From: Thiodiazotropha sp037382065
GTDB taxonomy: Bacteria; Pseudomonadota; Gammaproteobacteria; Chromatiales; Chromatiaceae
NCBI GenBank assembly: GCA_037382065.1
Contig: JARRQF010000021.1
Coordinates: forward strand, 1-38,377
DNA length: 38,377 nucleotides
Reading direction: 5' to 3'
Part shown: piece after piece, positions 1 to 8,351 of the stretch
Position numbering within the stretch: position 1 is the first letter of the stretch
Layout: every line of letters begins with the position of its first letter
Notes under the pieces: model-generated
The model's database searches: none
The model's input: the letters and a program-made list of their open reading frames with translations, nothing else
Told to the model about the DNA's origin: nothing
Translations under genes and position numbers: made by a program

Positions 1-105
1 CCTACGCAATCACGAATTTTATCGTGACTTCAAAAAGAGTGACCTATCGGTTTAAAAATACCATGGAATATCTCACTCAAATATTGGCACATGATCGAAA
101 ATTAT

Positions 106-207
106 GATGCGGTTCATGCCTCACCACATCCTACGACTTTTGCGAATATTTGCGGCATGCTTTTACAATACCCTCCCTTGCGGGAGAGGGCCGGGGTGAG
201 GGGGATC
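106..207. repeat. Intergenic mosaic repeat (segments D1 and C1)
   Basis: Bases 106-135 are the reverse complement of 35756-35785, a 30-base match, and are partly repeated at 32645-32667. Bases 171-207 carry a GC-rich hairpin of the type CCCTCCC...GGGAGAGGG, which recurs in the opposite orientation at 32597-32636 and around 35693-35740. Hairpins of this kind are common intergenic repeats in Gammaproteobacteria. The rest of 1-287 holds no convincing gene. A short open frame at 2-55 could be the tail of a gene starting outside the window, but it is too short to identify. Confidence 0.7.
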
Positions 208-287
208 TAATAACCGCTGAGTTCGCTAAACTTCTCAACCAAAACGAAATGCTTTGCCACATTTTTGTAGCGATTTGTTTCTATTAT

Positions 288-570
288 CCTAAAAAGATCA
301 GTTGGGCAGCGTGAAGGGCGCGTTTGTGGTGGTACATGGCTACCTTGCGTTTGAGATGAGCGGTCTGGTGTGCTGGAAAGCGATAGCTCCAGGCCAATTC
401 CACCAGCATACGCCGTGCATGGGCGACTCGAAGCGGCTGATGTCTATTCTGCGTCGTTGCGCGCCGTGCATGGATGCACCTGTGTCGCAGGCACATGGAT
501 GTGCAGGAGCCACCCTTGCCCTGCACCACCACAAGCGCACTCTTCACGCTGTCCAACTGATCTTTTTAGG
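288..570. mobile_element. MITE-like element A1 with long terminal inverted repeats
   Basis: The two ends are inverted copies of each other over about 47 bases with few mismatches. Both start CCTAAAAAGATCAGTTGG and continue into a GTGGTGGT-containing arm. There is no transposase; the open frames running through it on both strands are by-products of the palindromic structure. The sequence inward of the right end (446-577) recurs in the opposite orientation at 32415-32545. The left flank, ending CTATTAT, also occurs at about 32670-32689 without the element, so A1 appears to have inserted into an older repeat. No target duplication is visible. Confidence 0.65.
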
Positions 571-589
571 TTCAACGTTTTATCCAGCG

Positions 590-619
590 CACTTTGGTGG
601 GGCAGGGCCCCACCAAGTG
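590..619. other. Strong GC-rich hairpin near repeat A1
   Basis: CACTTTGGTGGGGC and GCCCCACCAAGTG form a 13-pair stem with one bulged T and a tiny loop, followed by TTTT on the plus strand. No plus-strand gene precedes it, and it lies just past the end of the minus-strand gene at 648. It may act as a terminator or may simply be repeat-derived; a similar stem (GGTGGG...CCCCACC) occurs within the repeat at 35693-35760. Confidence 0.45.
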
Positions 620-647
620 TTTTCAAAAGGGGATGTGCCAGATATTA

Positions 648-1097
648 CTAAGCAGCATATTGCTCTTTTGCTTGTTTTGCTTTTTGAGCCTGTTCAGAAT
701 CGTAGGCTTCGCCTGACCACAACATTTGGTAGGCGATCTCTTCATTACCGTTTTCACAGAGTTCTAATACCTTGGCAAACAGAGGTTGAAATGTCTCACT
801 CCGATGAGAGCTCTCATGCTCTTCAAAGCTATTCCAAAAGGTGACAATCAAAGCTTCTCGGTCTTTGAATTCACTTGTCACTGCCTGGCCAACGGTTGAG
901 CCTTCGTTTGAAATCTCACCGCTATTAAGTGCCACAAATCCACCAACGAAACCAGTTTCTGAGTGATAGGTTTTGACATTCTCACAAAGCATGGCGACAC
1001 GCTCTTGCAGATCATCAACCTGATACTCAGGCTTTAATATGACTCGATTAACCGTAACAACCCCATCATGTGGGAAACCATTAATTAGACCATTCAT
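648..1097 (-). CDS. ABM-like (antibiotic biosynthesis monooxygenase fold) hypothetical protein, 149 aa
   Basis: The protein has the pattern of a small ferredoxin-like alpha-beta barrel domain: an N-terminal strand (VNRVILKP), a helix, a second strand around GGFVAL, and a later strand LIVTFW followed by an SxxxHxxSH...F segment. This matches the general layout of ABM/dimeric barrel proteins. It ends in a charged helix rich in Lys, Gln and Ala. A strong ribosome-binding site (AAGGAG, about 8 bases upstream) supports the ATG start. The family assignment rests on pattern alone, so the substrate is unknown. It stands alone between repeats and is not obviously co-transcribed with anything. Confidence 0.6.
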   Translation of the reverse strand: MNGLINGFPHDGVVTVNRVILKPEYQVDDLQERVAMLCENVKTYHSETGFVGGFVALNSGEISNEGSTVGQAVTSEFKDREALIVTFWNSFEEHESSHRSETFQPLFAKVLELCENGNEEIAYQMLWSGEAYDSEQAQKAKQAKEQYAA

Positions 1098-1468
1098 GTG
1101 AGTTCTCCTTGTATTAGCATATGAGTATATTCTGACTAAATTACTCGGGAATGGTTCAGTGCAAATACCCTTGGTAAATTGTTGTTATTGCTGTACTAGT
1201 GTGGTGCTTCATACAAATTGACGATGATAGCGTCTCGCCCGAAGGGAAGCCTGCTCAGGCCAGGATACTGCGTTGCAATGCTTGAAAAGGGCGAGCCATT
1301 CCCTGCGCATTGGGGTGGTTGTACCGGGAAGCTTGGCTGGTCTGATTTGTAAATAAGAACGATGTCTGAGAGGCGAGAGCAAGGTACACTATGACGGTTA
1401 TAAACTTTTAATATTTAATAACGGGCTGTCGTAGTACTTATGGTCTGATTAGTTAAGTAGGAAAACCT
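1098..1468. other. Intergenic region upstream of lptF
   Basis: This 371-base divergent region must hold promoters for the ABM-like gene and for lptF, but I see no convincing -35/-10 pair. Bases 1195-1213 are the reverse complement of about 8303-8321 (the segment containing GAAGCACCACACTAG), a repeat remnant. Bases 1435-1459 carry a half copy of repeat family B, listed separately. In many gammaproteobacteria pepA lies divergent to lptF; no pepA is present here. Confidence 0.5.
1435..1459 (+). repeat. Half copy of repeat family B abutting the lptF ribosome-binding site
   Basis: The sequence TACTTATGGTCTGATTAG followed by TTAAGTA matches one arm of the inverted repeat at 27991-28066 with one mismatch and one extra base. 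Its end (TAAGTA) runs straight into GGAAAACCT and the TTG start of lptF, so the repeat contributes to or abuts the Shine-Dalgarno region. Confidence 0.6.
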
Positions 1469-2520
1469 TTGATCAATCTGATTGACCGCTATCTGTTAAA
1501 GGAAGTCCTTAAGGCTTTGTTGGCGATCCTCTTTGTGTTGACTCTGATTATGTTGAGCAATAGCTTTATCCGGTTGCTACAAGAGGTGGTCGCAGGGGAT
1601 CTCAATGCCGGGCTGTTGTTTGAGATGCTTGGATTGCAAATGGTGGTTTATATCTCCCGCCTGATTCCCCCTGCTTTCTTTTTTGCGGTGCTCTATGTGA
1701 TTGGGAGAATGTACCAGGATAGTGAAATGGTAGCGCTGGAATCTTGCGGCGTGGGGGGGTGAGGATCTATCGTTCGCTCCTTCTGGTGGTGGCGCCTGTG
1801 GCGTTTGAATTGTTAAGCAGCCAAGGGACGCAGGCTACGGAGTTGGCTGGTATCAGTGAGGGGCGGTTTAATGAGTATAGTCAGGGTGATTTGGTTTTCT
1901 ATGTGGAGTCGATTTCGAGTGATGAACGACGCATGCATAATGTTTTCGTGCAGCAGAATCTGAATGGAAAGTTGAGTCTGATAAGTGCCAAGTTGGGGTA
2001 TCAACAGATTGATGTTGAGTCTGGTGACCGCTACCTGGTGTTGGAAGAGGGGCGACGGTACGAAGGGCGTCCAGGGCAGGCTGACTATCAAGTCAGTGAA
2101 TTCAAGCGCTATGCGATACGGATCAAGGAGTCGGATGGTACGGCTGTTAAACATACCCACAGATCGCTCTCCAGCAGGGATCTGTTGGCATCAGATTCGA
2201 TCAAGGATTTGGCTGAGTTTCAGGTACGCATCTCTCAAGTACTGGGGTTATTGGTGTTTGCGCTGTTGAGTTTACCGCTGAGTCGTACCATGCCTCGTCA
2301 GGGTCCATTTGGAAGGTTGGTGTTGGCGTTTGTGCTCTATACCTTCTATTTGGGTCTCCAGGGGACAGCTGAAAACTGGATGATCAGTGGTGTGACTCCG
2401 CAATGGTTAGGTACTTGGTGGGTACATCTGACACTTATGGTGATTGGCATATTGCTGTTGTTACCAGATAGCCAATTCTATCGCCGCTTCAAGCGTCGAC
2501 TGTGGGAGCGTGTGGCGTGA
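1469..2520 (+). pseudogene. lptF: LptF, LPS export permease, with frameshift and internal deletion
   Basis: LptF forms, with LptG and LptB, the inner-membrane ABC transporter that extracts lipopolysaccharide. The first part (TTG start at 1469, AGGA 6 bases upstream) encodes an N-terminus typical of the family. It stops at 1762, just after a run of seven G at 1753-1759. Adding one G restores the frame into the remainder (to 2520), which carries the periplasmic domain and C-terminal membrane segments. Directly after the frameshift, the stretch between VVAPVA and GISEGRF is about 20 residues shorter than in the E. coli and Pseudomonas proteins as I recall them. This removes much of a transmembrane helix and its periplasmic exit. 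The restored product would be about 350 residues, against 366 in E. coli. LptF is normally essential, so sequencing or assembly error, true decay, or another copy elsewhere are all possible. Confidence 0.8.
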
Positions 2521-3581
2521 TCTCGATTTTGGATCGCTATATTGGACGGGTCGTATTGATAGGTATACTGGGTGTGCTTTCGATACTGCTGCTGTTGATC
2601 GGTTTTTTTGGGGTTGTGACAGAGCTAGAGGATGTTGAGCGAGGTTATACGACAGGCATGGCCTATCGCTATGTTCTCCTGGGGTTACCTCGCTACTGTT
2701 ATGAATTATTTCCTGTGGCAACACTATTGGGTAGTTTGATTGGGTTGGGAATGCTGGCGGGCAATTCCGAATTGATGGCGATGCGCTCTGCTGGGGTGTC
2801 GATTGCTCGTATTGTGCTCTCTGTGTTGAAGGTTGGACTATTCGTGTTGTGTGTGGTGGTTTTAATCGGTGAGTATTTGGCGCCTCAGACTGAGCAGCAG
2901 GCGCAACGTATGAAGATGGAGGCACTCTCCGATGAGGTTGGCCTCAAAACTCGCTATGGCTTCTGGTCAAGGAGTGGTAATAGCTTTATTAATATTCGGC
3001 AGGTGCTGCCAGATTCACAATTAGCTGACATTTCTCTCTATGATTATGATGGTGGTACTCGCTTGCTGCGAGCTGTGCATGCTGAACGTGCTTCTTATCA
3101 ATCAAAAGGATGGGTTCTGCAGGGGGTGTCAGTCAGTGTCTTGGGCCCTGAACATGTCAAAGCCGAAAACGTGGCGGAAATGGCGTGGCAGACTCACTTA
3201 AAACCTGACGCGCTCGATGTGTTGACTGTCAAGCCTCATATGCTGGCATCCTGGGATCTGTGGCGCTATATCAAATATTTAAAGAATAATGGGCAAGCCT
3301 CGGTGAATTACGAGGTGGCTTTTTGGGGGAAACTTGCTGCGCCCCTGATAACCCTGGTGATGTTATTTCTGAGCATTCCATTCGTATTTGGTTCACTACG
3401 CAGTGTGGGGGTAGGGCAGCGCATCTTTGTTGGCGCGATGCTCGGGATTGCCTTCTACCTGCTTAACAGGGCCTTTTCCTATATGGCTGTGGTCTATTCC
3501 ATGAATGCGCTGTTTAGCGCTGCTCTACCCTTGTTATTGTTTTTAACATTGGCTATATGGATGTTCCGGCGGATCCGTTAA
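2517..3581 (+). CDS. lptG: LptG, LPS export permease
   Basis: LptG is the partner permease of LptF in the LptB2FG transporter, which passes LPS to LptC and the periplasmic bridge. The sequence has the expected N-terminus (ILDRYIGR), a first membrane helix, the GxLxxLGxLAxxSELxxMRxxGVS-like segment (here GMLAGNSELMAMRSAGVS), a periplasmic beta domain, and C-terminal helices with the typical GVGQRIFVGAMLGIAFYL region. I place the start at the GTG overlapping the lptF stop (GTGA), because the conserved protein begins right there; an in-frame GTG at 2502 is also possible. The product is about 354 residues, normal for the family, and looks intact, unlike its neighbour. Confidence 0.93.
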   Translation: MISILDRYIGRVVLIGILGVLSILLLLIGFFGVVTELEDVERGYTTGMAYRYVLLGLPRYCYELFPVATLLGSLIGLGMLAGNSELMAMRSAGVSIARIVLSVLKVGLFVLCVVVLIGEYLAPQTEQQAQRMKMEALSDEVGLKTRYGFWSRSGNSFINIRQVLPDSQLADISLYDYDGGTRLLRAVHAERASYQSKGWVLQGVSVSVLGPEHVKAENVAEMAWQTHLKPDALDVLTVKPHMLASWDLWRYIKYLKNNGQASVNYEVAFWGKLAAPLITLVMLFLSIPFVFGSLRSVGVGQRIFVGAMLGIAFYLLNRAFSYMAVVYSMNALFSAALPLLLFLTLAIWMFRRIR

Positions 3582-3633
3582 CCCATATGGGAAGCATCAA
3601 ATCAAATAGCGCAAGTGGCATCCAGAATCTTCT

Positions 3634-4587
3634 TTACCGCCAGTGAACGGTGAGTTGCATACCTAAGTAGTCCGCGACAGTCGGATCGGTGTGCTGGAGA
3701 TAAGATTCATTCCAGGATGAGGTATTAAAAGTACTGTAGTTCGGGCTTTGATATGAGGATCGTAGTTCTAGTTCAGTCTCTTCTTCTATGCCGAATAGGT
3801 TATCAACTATCTCATTAAGCCCACCAAGGGGATCTGTAGCAAAAAGAATGGTTTTATCCCAAAAACTGAAAGTCGCCTGACTTTTTATTTCCCGACGGGT
3901 GTCTTCGAAATACCAGCCCACCAAAGACCCCACTCCTGGCGTGAATATGACGTCTTGGTAGGAGACTGGTTCAAATAGCGCTTCCAGGCCAAATTCGTAG
4001 ATGGACGAGAGGGTGAAGGAAAACCAGAATGCCCCCGATTCACTCAGTCCGCGCTCCCGTCCCCGATTGTAGTAGGTCATTCCCCAATAGGGATGGAGGA
4101 TGTAGTTGATATACCATTTATCAGGGTCCCAGCGGGGGTGGGTGACGTTATGCCACCATTTACTGGCGGTGTACTCTTTTTTCTGCTCGTCTGACCAGGA
4201 GGAGACACTCTCTGGCATCACATAGAGCAGACCAACGATAAAGAATTGATAGCCAAAGAAGTAGCCAGCATCATGCCTTAACCCAGAATAGTTGGCAGGG
4301 CTATTATCGTTGAGTTCTCTGCCGAAACCATAGGGACGATCCTGTGGTTCTGTTTGCAGGCTAAGCTCAATAGATTCTGAGGGGAAGGGTGGGGGTAAGG
4401 AGGGGGGTAGATCAACGGTCGTTGATCTAAGCTCAGCCTGTGTTTCATAAAATGAGACGGGGTTTCTACGTAACCATTCCGATCCTTGAGCAGAGTTTGT
4501 CATAAGAAGGATAGTTGTTAAGCTTATGATGAGTTTTTTTGCCAGACTGGTGCCTTGATGGCTAATTTGTTGCTGCAGACTGCTCAT
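3634..4587 (-). CDS. DUF3943 family exported protein, 317 aa
   Basis: A basic N-terminus followed by a hydrophobic stretch ending near NSAQG (about residue 35) is a likely signal peptide. The core has the DUF3943 signature: NYILHPYWGMTYYNRGRERG, then an FWFSFTLSSIYEFGLEA segment, EPVSYQDVIFTP and GxxxG. The Pfam family has no established function; its many aromatic residues suggest an envelope location. The protein ends in a beta-like tail with Trp-Arg at the C-terminus, which could suit an outer-membrane protein, although that is inference. It converges with lptG, with about 50 bases between the two stops. Confidence 0.75.
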   Translation of the reverse strand: MSSLQQQISHQGTSLAKKLIISLTTILLMTNSAQGSEWLRRNPVSFYETQAELRSTTVDLPPSLPPPFPSESIELSLQTEPQDRPYGFGRELNDNSPANYSGLRHDAGYFFGYQFFIVGLLYVMPESVSSWSDEQKKEYTASKWWHNVTHPRWDPDKWYINYILHPYWGMTYYNRGRERGLSESGAFWFSFTLSSIYEFGLEALFEPVSYQDVIFTPGVGSLVGWYFEDTRREIKSQATFSFWDKTILFATDPLGGLNEIVDNLFGIEEETELELRSSYQSPNYSTFNTSSWNESYLQHTDPTVADYLGMQLTVHWR

Positions 4588-4740
4588 AAATGACTGGAAT
4601 CCATTGTTTAACCAGAGAAAGTTCTTTGCGATAACCTGCTAGCCAAGCCTGTCTGAGTTTATCAAGCAGAGGCTCTAAACTCGAAAGTGACTATCAGTTG
4701 AGTCACAAGAGAGGGTATCAGAAGGACAACGTAGGTCGCG

Positions 4741-4746
4741 ATTATA
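4741..4746 (-). promoter_or_regulatory. Possible -10 box upstream of the DUF3943 gene
   Basis: A perfect TATAAT on the minus strand, preceded by CCGC, lies about 150 bases upstream of the DUF3943 start. No good -35 box is visible at the normal spacing. Confidence 0.25.
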
Positions 4747-4816
4747 GCGGATAGCCGGCAAGGAACCATTAGTTTTTGAAGGGCATTTAAAAAATTAGGC
4801 GAATAGTTCCGGCTTA

Positions 4817-5752
4817 TTATCGAGATTTGCGCAGGTTTTCCAAGTTATTCAGTACCCTTTGCGCCCGCAGGATTTTTTCCCGTGCCCGCTCTTCTTGAGG
4901 ATCAAGAGCTAGGGCGGCACGCCAGGTCGCTTTTGCACCTTCGATTTCACCGTCTCGGTAGAGACGGTCACCAGCGGTAAGTAGATTTTCAATATATCGT
5001 TCCAGTTGACCGTTAACCTTACTAAGTAACTTTTTTGCTTTGGCATGCTCGGGTGCTTCTTTAAGTAGTAACTTGAGTGTTCGTTTGGCTTTTTTTAGTT
5101 GACCATTCTCAGAGAATTTTTCAGCGTCAGCCAGACTTTTATTGATACGCTGAGACCAGCGCTGTTTACGGTCTGCCTGTACTTTTTCTGCGTGCGCGTA
5201 TTTACTCTGCCTCTGTTCATTGATTAGATGTTCCATCAAATTTTGGTCAGATTTATCCTGATTGAGCGATAGGGCGACACTCAGACAATCCTTAGCTAAC
5301 GTATTATTTCGTTTGTAGTGACGCCAGCCACACTCCGAAAGGGCATGCCTCATATTCTGTAGCTGTTTTTGGGTCTTTTGCAAAAGGCGTGTGTATTCGC
5401 TATCAGGGCTTGATTGGGCGAGTTTCTTGAGAATCGGCAGTTGTTTTTTCAAAGCTGAGGTATTGCTGATAAGAAGTTGGTCATTCAGCTCCTCCTCAAA
5501 GATCTTTTTCTGATTTTTGAGTGTTTTTAGCTCATTAATATAAAGATGGCCTTGTTTATCTCTGTGACTCGCATCACTGAGTATCTGAATGGCTTCGCTA
5601 TAGCGCCCTTTGGTTACTAATTGTTGGCTGTAAGTGAGTACGTCCTGATCGACAGGTGCCGCTGTTTTTCGTATTTCATGCAGCTGACAACCACTGAGTA
5701 TGAGTAGTAATTGGTACAGGCCGATAGTAATAAGGGGGTGTGAGAATTTCAT
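4817..5752 (-). CDS. TPR-containing lipoprotein, 311 aa
   Basis: The N-terminus is a lipoprotein signal with lipobox LSGC and lipidated Cys22. The mature part is highly charged and helical, and has tetratricopeptide-like segments. One is near residues 45-60 (KGRYSEAIQILSDA). Two clearer units lie in the C-terminal third (NGQLKKAKRTLKLLLKEAP and DGEIEGAKATWRAALALDP). The start codon overlaps the stop of the upstream adenylate cyclase by four bases (ATGA), so the two are translationally coupled. A role as a periplasmic or outer-membrane scaffold working with the cyclase is an inference from that coupling. Confidence 0.75.
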   Translation of the reverse strand: MKFSHPLITIGLYQLLLILSGCQLHEIRKTAAPVDQDVLTYSQQLVTKGRYSEAIQILSDASHRDKQGHLYINELKTLKNQKKIFEEELNDQLLISNTSALKKQLPILKKLAQSSPDSEYTRLLQKTQKQLQNMRHALSECGWRHYKRNNTLAKDCLSVALSLNQDKSDQNLMEHLINEQRQSKYAHAEKVQADRKQRWSQRINKSLADAEKFSENGQLKKAKRTLKLLLKEAPEHAKAKKLLSKVNGQLERYIENLLTAGDRLYRDGEIEGAKATWRAALALDPQEERAREKILRAQRVLNNLENLRKSR

Positions 5753-7194
5753 ACAATCTGTTTATTCAGGATATGGGTCATGGTTCGCATCAACCAATGC
5801 CCCAATTCTTGTGAGGGTGTTCCGGCAATGGATGGTATGACGAGATTTCTTTTGCCACGGATCTTTAGCGCGGGTTGTCGATGTAATTCCACCATCTCAG
5901 CAACGCCGGGAAATTCCGCTGTGCTTTGGCTCATCATGATGCCATCTGCCGGTGCCGCGCCACATAGACGTGAAGCAAGATTCACATTATCGCCAACAAC
6001 GGTGTACTCCAATCTGTCTGGAATGCCGATATTACCCGCAAGCATTGTTCCACTGTTGATTCCTATACGCAGCATGATGGGCTCCTTGCCCTCTTGTCTT
6101 CGCATTTTATTAACATGCCGAACCACGGCCTGGATAAGCCAGGCGCAACGGATCGCCTGCTGACCGTGTTCCATATCGGCTTCAGGGACGCCAAATAAGA
6201 TCATAGCGCTGTCGCCAATGAATTTATCCACGACGCCTCGGCAACGGTGGGCAGAATCGGCGATTGCACCAAGATAGAGGTTGAGCAGTGAGGCGACTTC
6301 ATCAGCATGCAGATCCTCTGAAAGTTGGGTGAAGCCTACAATGTCGCAAAACAGTACACTACCATCCATCTCCTGGTCGGCAAGTCGAGGTTGGGAGAGG
6401 TTTGAGAGGATCTTTTCGGCTACCACTGGGGAGACATAACGGGAGAGTGCTGCCTCTACCTGGCGTTTCTCCAGCAGTCCGGCCGACATGCGTTCGAAAT
6501 GAGCATAAACCTGACCAATCTCATCATGACGCTCCTCGTCGCCATGGTGGATCAATAAGCCCCCCTCAGGTCGCTTCCCGGCCTGGGCCAGTAGGGTGAT
6601 GGGGCGGCTCAGGCGCTTACTGAGTACATAGGAAAGTAGCGCCGCGATTAGAATCATGCTAATGGTTGCAAAGCTAATGATGCGAATCGTGCGTTTCTGG
6701 TTGCGATCAAGGAATTCCCGATCAAGGGTGATCATGGCGTGTCCAGCAACGACATCACGAAAGGCAATCTGGCTGAAGAAGGTAATGGCCGCATGTCGGT
6801 TGTTAAATGGGTCGCGCCAGGACCAGCTCATGGGGGTTAACTCTTGATTGATCGGTAGTTGGTGGGGAACATTGCCTGATACGACCCAGGGTTTGTTGGC
6901 AGGAATAATGGCTGCTCCAACTACGTTGTCATTCTGGGTCTGACGACTGACCAGTCCCTGTAGGTTGAACTGGTCATCTGCAAGCAAGGGCTCGCTAGCG
7001 GAATGGGCCAGTTGTTCTACCAGTATCTCACCAAATCCTTTGACCTCGCGCATGTGGAAACTGGTCTGTTGGGTGATTAGGAACCAGCCAAGGATACCCA
7101 TGACCAGAGTGATTAGGGTGCCGATATAGATCGTCCATTTGATGGATATCGGTACCGGTGCTTTGCGAAAAAGTCGAATCAACCAGTTGATCAA
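5749..7194 (-). CDS. Membrane adenylate cyclase with periplasmic sensor and HAMP domain
   Basis: The protein has a membrane helix at about residues 20-41, a periplasmic region to about 170, a second helix at about 172-191, a HAMP linker to about 245 and a class III nucleotide cyclase domain from about 265. Catalytic features are present: the first metal Asp284 in LFCDIVGFT, the KFIGDSAMILFG segment with substrate Lys and second metal Asp, and EYTVVGDNVNLASRL with the Thr/Asp position, the transition-state Asn and the Arg. This set fits an active class III cyclase of the bacterial CHD type making cAMP. The likely start is TTG at 7194; the next Met lies inside the first helix. The gene overlaps the following TPR lipoprotein by four bases. 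The signal sensed by the periplasmic part is unknown. Confidence 0.88.
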   Translation of the reverse strand: MINWLIRLFRKAPVPISIKWTIYIGTLITLVMGILGWFLITQQTSFHMREVKGFGEILVEQLAHSASEPLLADDQFNLQGLVSRQTQNDNVVGAAIIPANKPWVVSGNVPHQLPINQELTPMSWSWRDPFNNRHAAITFFSQIAFRDVVAGHAMITLDREFLDRNQKRTIRIISFATISMILIAALLSYVLSKRLSRPITLLAQAGKRPEGGLLIHHGDEERHDEIGQVYAHFERMSAGLLEKRQVEAALSRYVSPVVAEKILSNLSQPRLADQEMDGSVLFCDIVGFTQLSEDLHADEVASLLNLYLGAIADSAHRCRGVVDKFIGDSAMILFGVPEADMEHGQQAIRCAWLIQAVVRHVNKMRRQEGKEPIMLRIGINSGTMLAGNIGIPDRLEYTVVGDNVNLASRLCGAAPADGIMMSQSTAEFPGVAEMVELHRQPALKIRGKRNLVIPSIAGTPSQELGHWLMRTMTHILNKQIV

Positions 7195-7391
7195 AGGTTT
7201 AAATCCAATTTTATCAATAAGATAGCATTTTTCATTCGTGGATGAAGTATTCAGGCTAGTCTGGGGAAGTAATTATAACGCCATTCACCTCAGGTGTCGT
7301 AACTCGTGTAGAATGAATTTTATCCTAATCTACCAAATGAGTTCACTAATGCTATAAAAAAATGGTGAAAAATCCATGTATAATTTTGATA

Positions 7392-8201
7392 TTAGGCGAT
7401 ATATTTGATGTGTTGCATTAGGCGTGCAGAGATCTCTTCAATCGACATTGAGGTGGTCTCCAAAAAAGGAATGTTATAGTGTTTGAAGAGGTCTTCAGCC
7501 AGTTTAACCTCCATTTTGCACTGCTCCAGAGAGGAGTATTTACGATCTGGACGTCTCTCCTGTCGAATGCGCTGTAACTGAAAGGGGTCGATGGTTAAGC
7601 CGTAGAGTTTGTTTCGATTGCTGCTAAGCGCCTTCGGCAGCAGATCGCTATGCAAATCATCCTCAGTCAAAGGGTAGTTGGCCGCCAATACGCTATGTTG
7701 CAGACCTAGAAATAGGCAAGTGGGGGTTTTACCGCTACGTGATACCCCGAGCAGTATTAAGTCTGCGGTCTCATAATTCTTAGTAATCGCACCATCGTCG
7801 TTGTTCATGGCAAAGTTAACAGCGTGGATACGCTGATCGTAGGCTCGTCCGTTATTGGTGGTGTGGTAGCGGCCAAGGGCATGGGATGAAGATATTTTTA
7901 GCTCTTCTTCCAAGCGGCTGGTAAAGGATTCAAAGAAATCCATGACTGGAAGATCGAGGCTTTTAAAGTAGTCACGAATCGTCGGGTCGACCAGGGTGGT
8001 AAAGATGATCGGCTTTTCATTTGATTCCATGGTGGTTTGGTTGATTCGCTCAGCAACCCGTCGCGCCTTCTCGAGGGTGTCGATGAAGGGCCAATGCACT
8101 GTCTCATATTCAAATCCGTCAAACTGACTCAGTAATGAGCGTCCCATTGCTTCGACAGTAATACCTGTGTGGTCGGCTAGAAAATAGACAGTACGTTTCA
8201 A
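7392..8201 (-). CDS. ppsR: PEP synthase regulatory protein PpsR (kinase/pyrophosphorylase)
   Basis: PpsR (formerly DUF299/YdiA) inactivates PEP synthase by ADP-dependent phosphorylation of a Thr next to the catalytic His, and reactivates it by phosphate-dependent removal. The sequence begins VYFLADHTGITVEAMGRSLL as in the family, carries the P-loop GVSRSGKTPT, and has normal length at 269 residues. The start is TTG at 8201, with AAGGTG five bases upstream. It follows ppsA, its target enzyme, on the same strand 150 bases downstream; the gap holds a family B inverted repeat. The target Thr is present in the PpsA of this window. Confidence 0.93.
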   Translation of the reverse strand: MKRTVYFLADHTGITVEAMGRSLLSQFDGFEYETVHWPFIDTLEKARRVAERINQTTMESNEKPIIFTTLVDPTIRDYFKSLDLPVMDFFESFTSRLEEELKISSSHALGRYHTTNNGRAYDQRIHAVNFAMNNDDGAITKNYETADLILLGVSRSGKTPTCLFLGLQHSVLAANYPLTEDDLHSDLLPKALSSNRNKLYGLTIDPFQLQRIRQERRPDRKYSSLEQCKMEVKLAEDLFKHYNIPFLETTSMSIEEISARLMQHIKYIA

Positions 8202-8207
8202 CTCATC

Positions 8208-8233
8208 ACCTTATGTCAGATATTAACGGTCAA
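8208..8233 (-). promoter_or_regulatory. Conserved leader block before ppsR (copy 1)
   Basis: On the minus strand this reads TTGACCGTTAATATCTGACA followed by TAAGGT, six bases before the ppsR start codon. It matches 10984-11009, before the small Cys-rich gene, at 23 of 26 positions, with identical spacing to the start codon. It contains the Shine-Dalgarno sequence. Confidence 0.5.
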
Positions 8234-8282
8234 TCGGTTGGAATGGGGGTAATAGAGGGAGGCAGCGATCTACCCCCCTTAT

Positions 8283-8343
8283 TACCAATTAGGTCATAAG
8301 TATTATGAAGCACCACACTAGGATGCTTATGGCTTGATTAGTA
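8283..8343. repeat. Diverged copy of inverted-repeat family B
   Basis: The left arm (8283-8302) matches the arm at 27991-28011 with 3 mismatches in 20. The right arm (8324-8343) matches the other arm with 4 in 20. It lies between ppsA and ppsR. The interior includes the segment GAAGCACCACACTAG, which is shared in inverted form with 1195-1213. Confidence 0.55.
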
Positions 8344-8351
8344 TATCCCGA

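Noticed and set aside
1..55. C-terminal tail of a gene entering from the left (frame 2, ending at TAA)
   Set aside because: Eighteen codons without a recognisable motif are too little to support a gene.
302..844. Plus-strand open frame of 180 codons, and opposing frames at 284-626
   Set aside because: They run through the palindromic element A1 and then antisense into the ABM-like gene; similar frames appear in the copy at 32415-32545. They are by-products of the repeat.
3582..3633. Terminator between lptG and the DUF3943 gene from the palindrome CCCATATGGG
   Set aside because: The stem is only five pairs and no T run follows on either strand.
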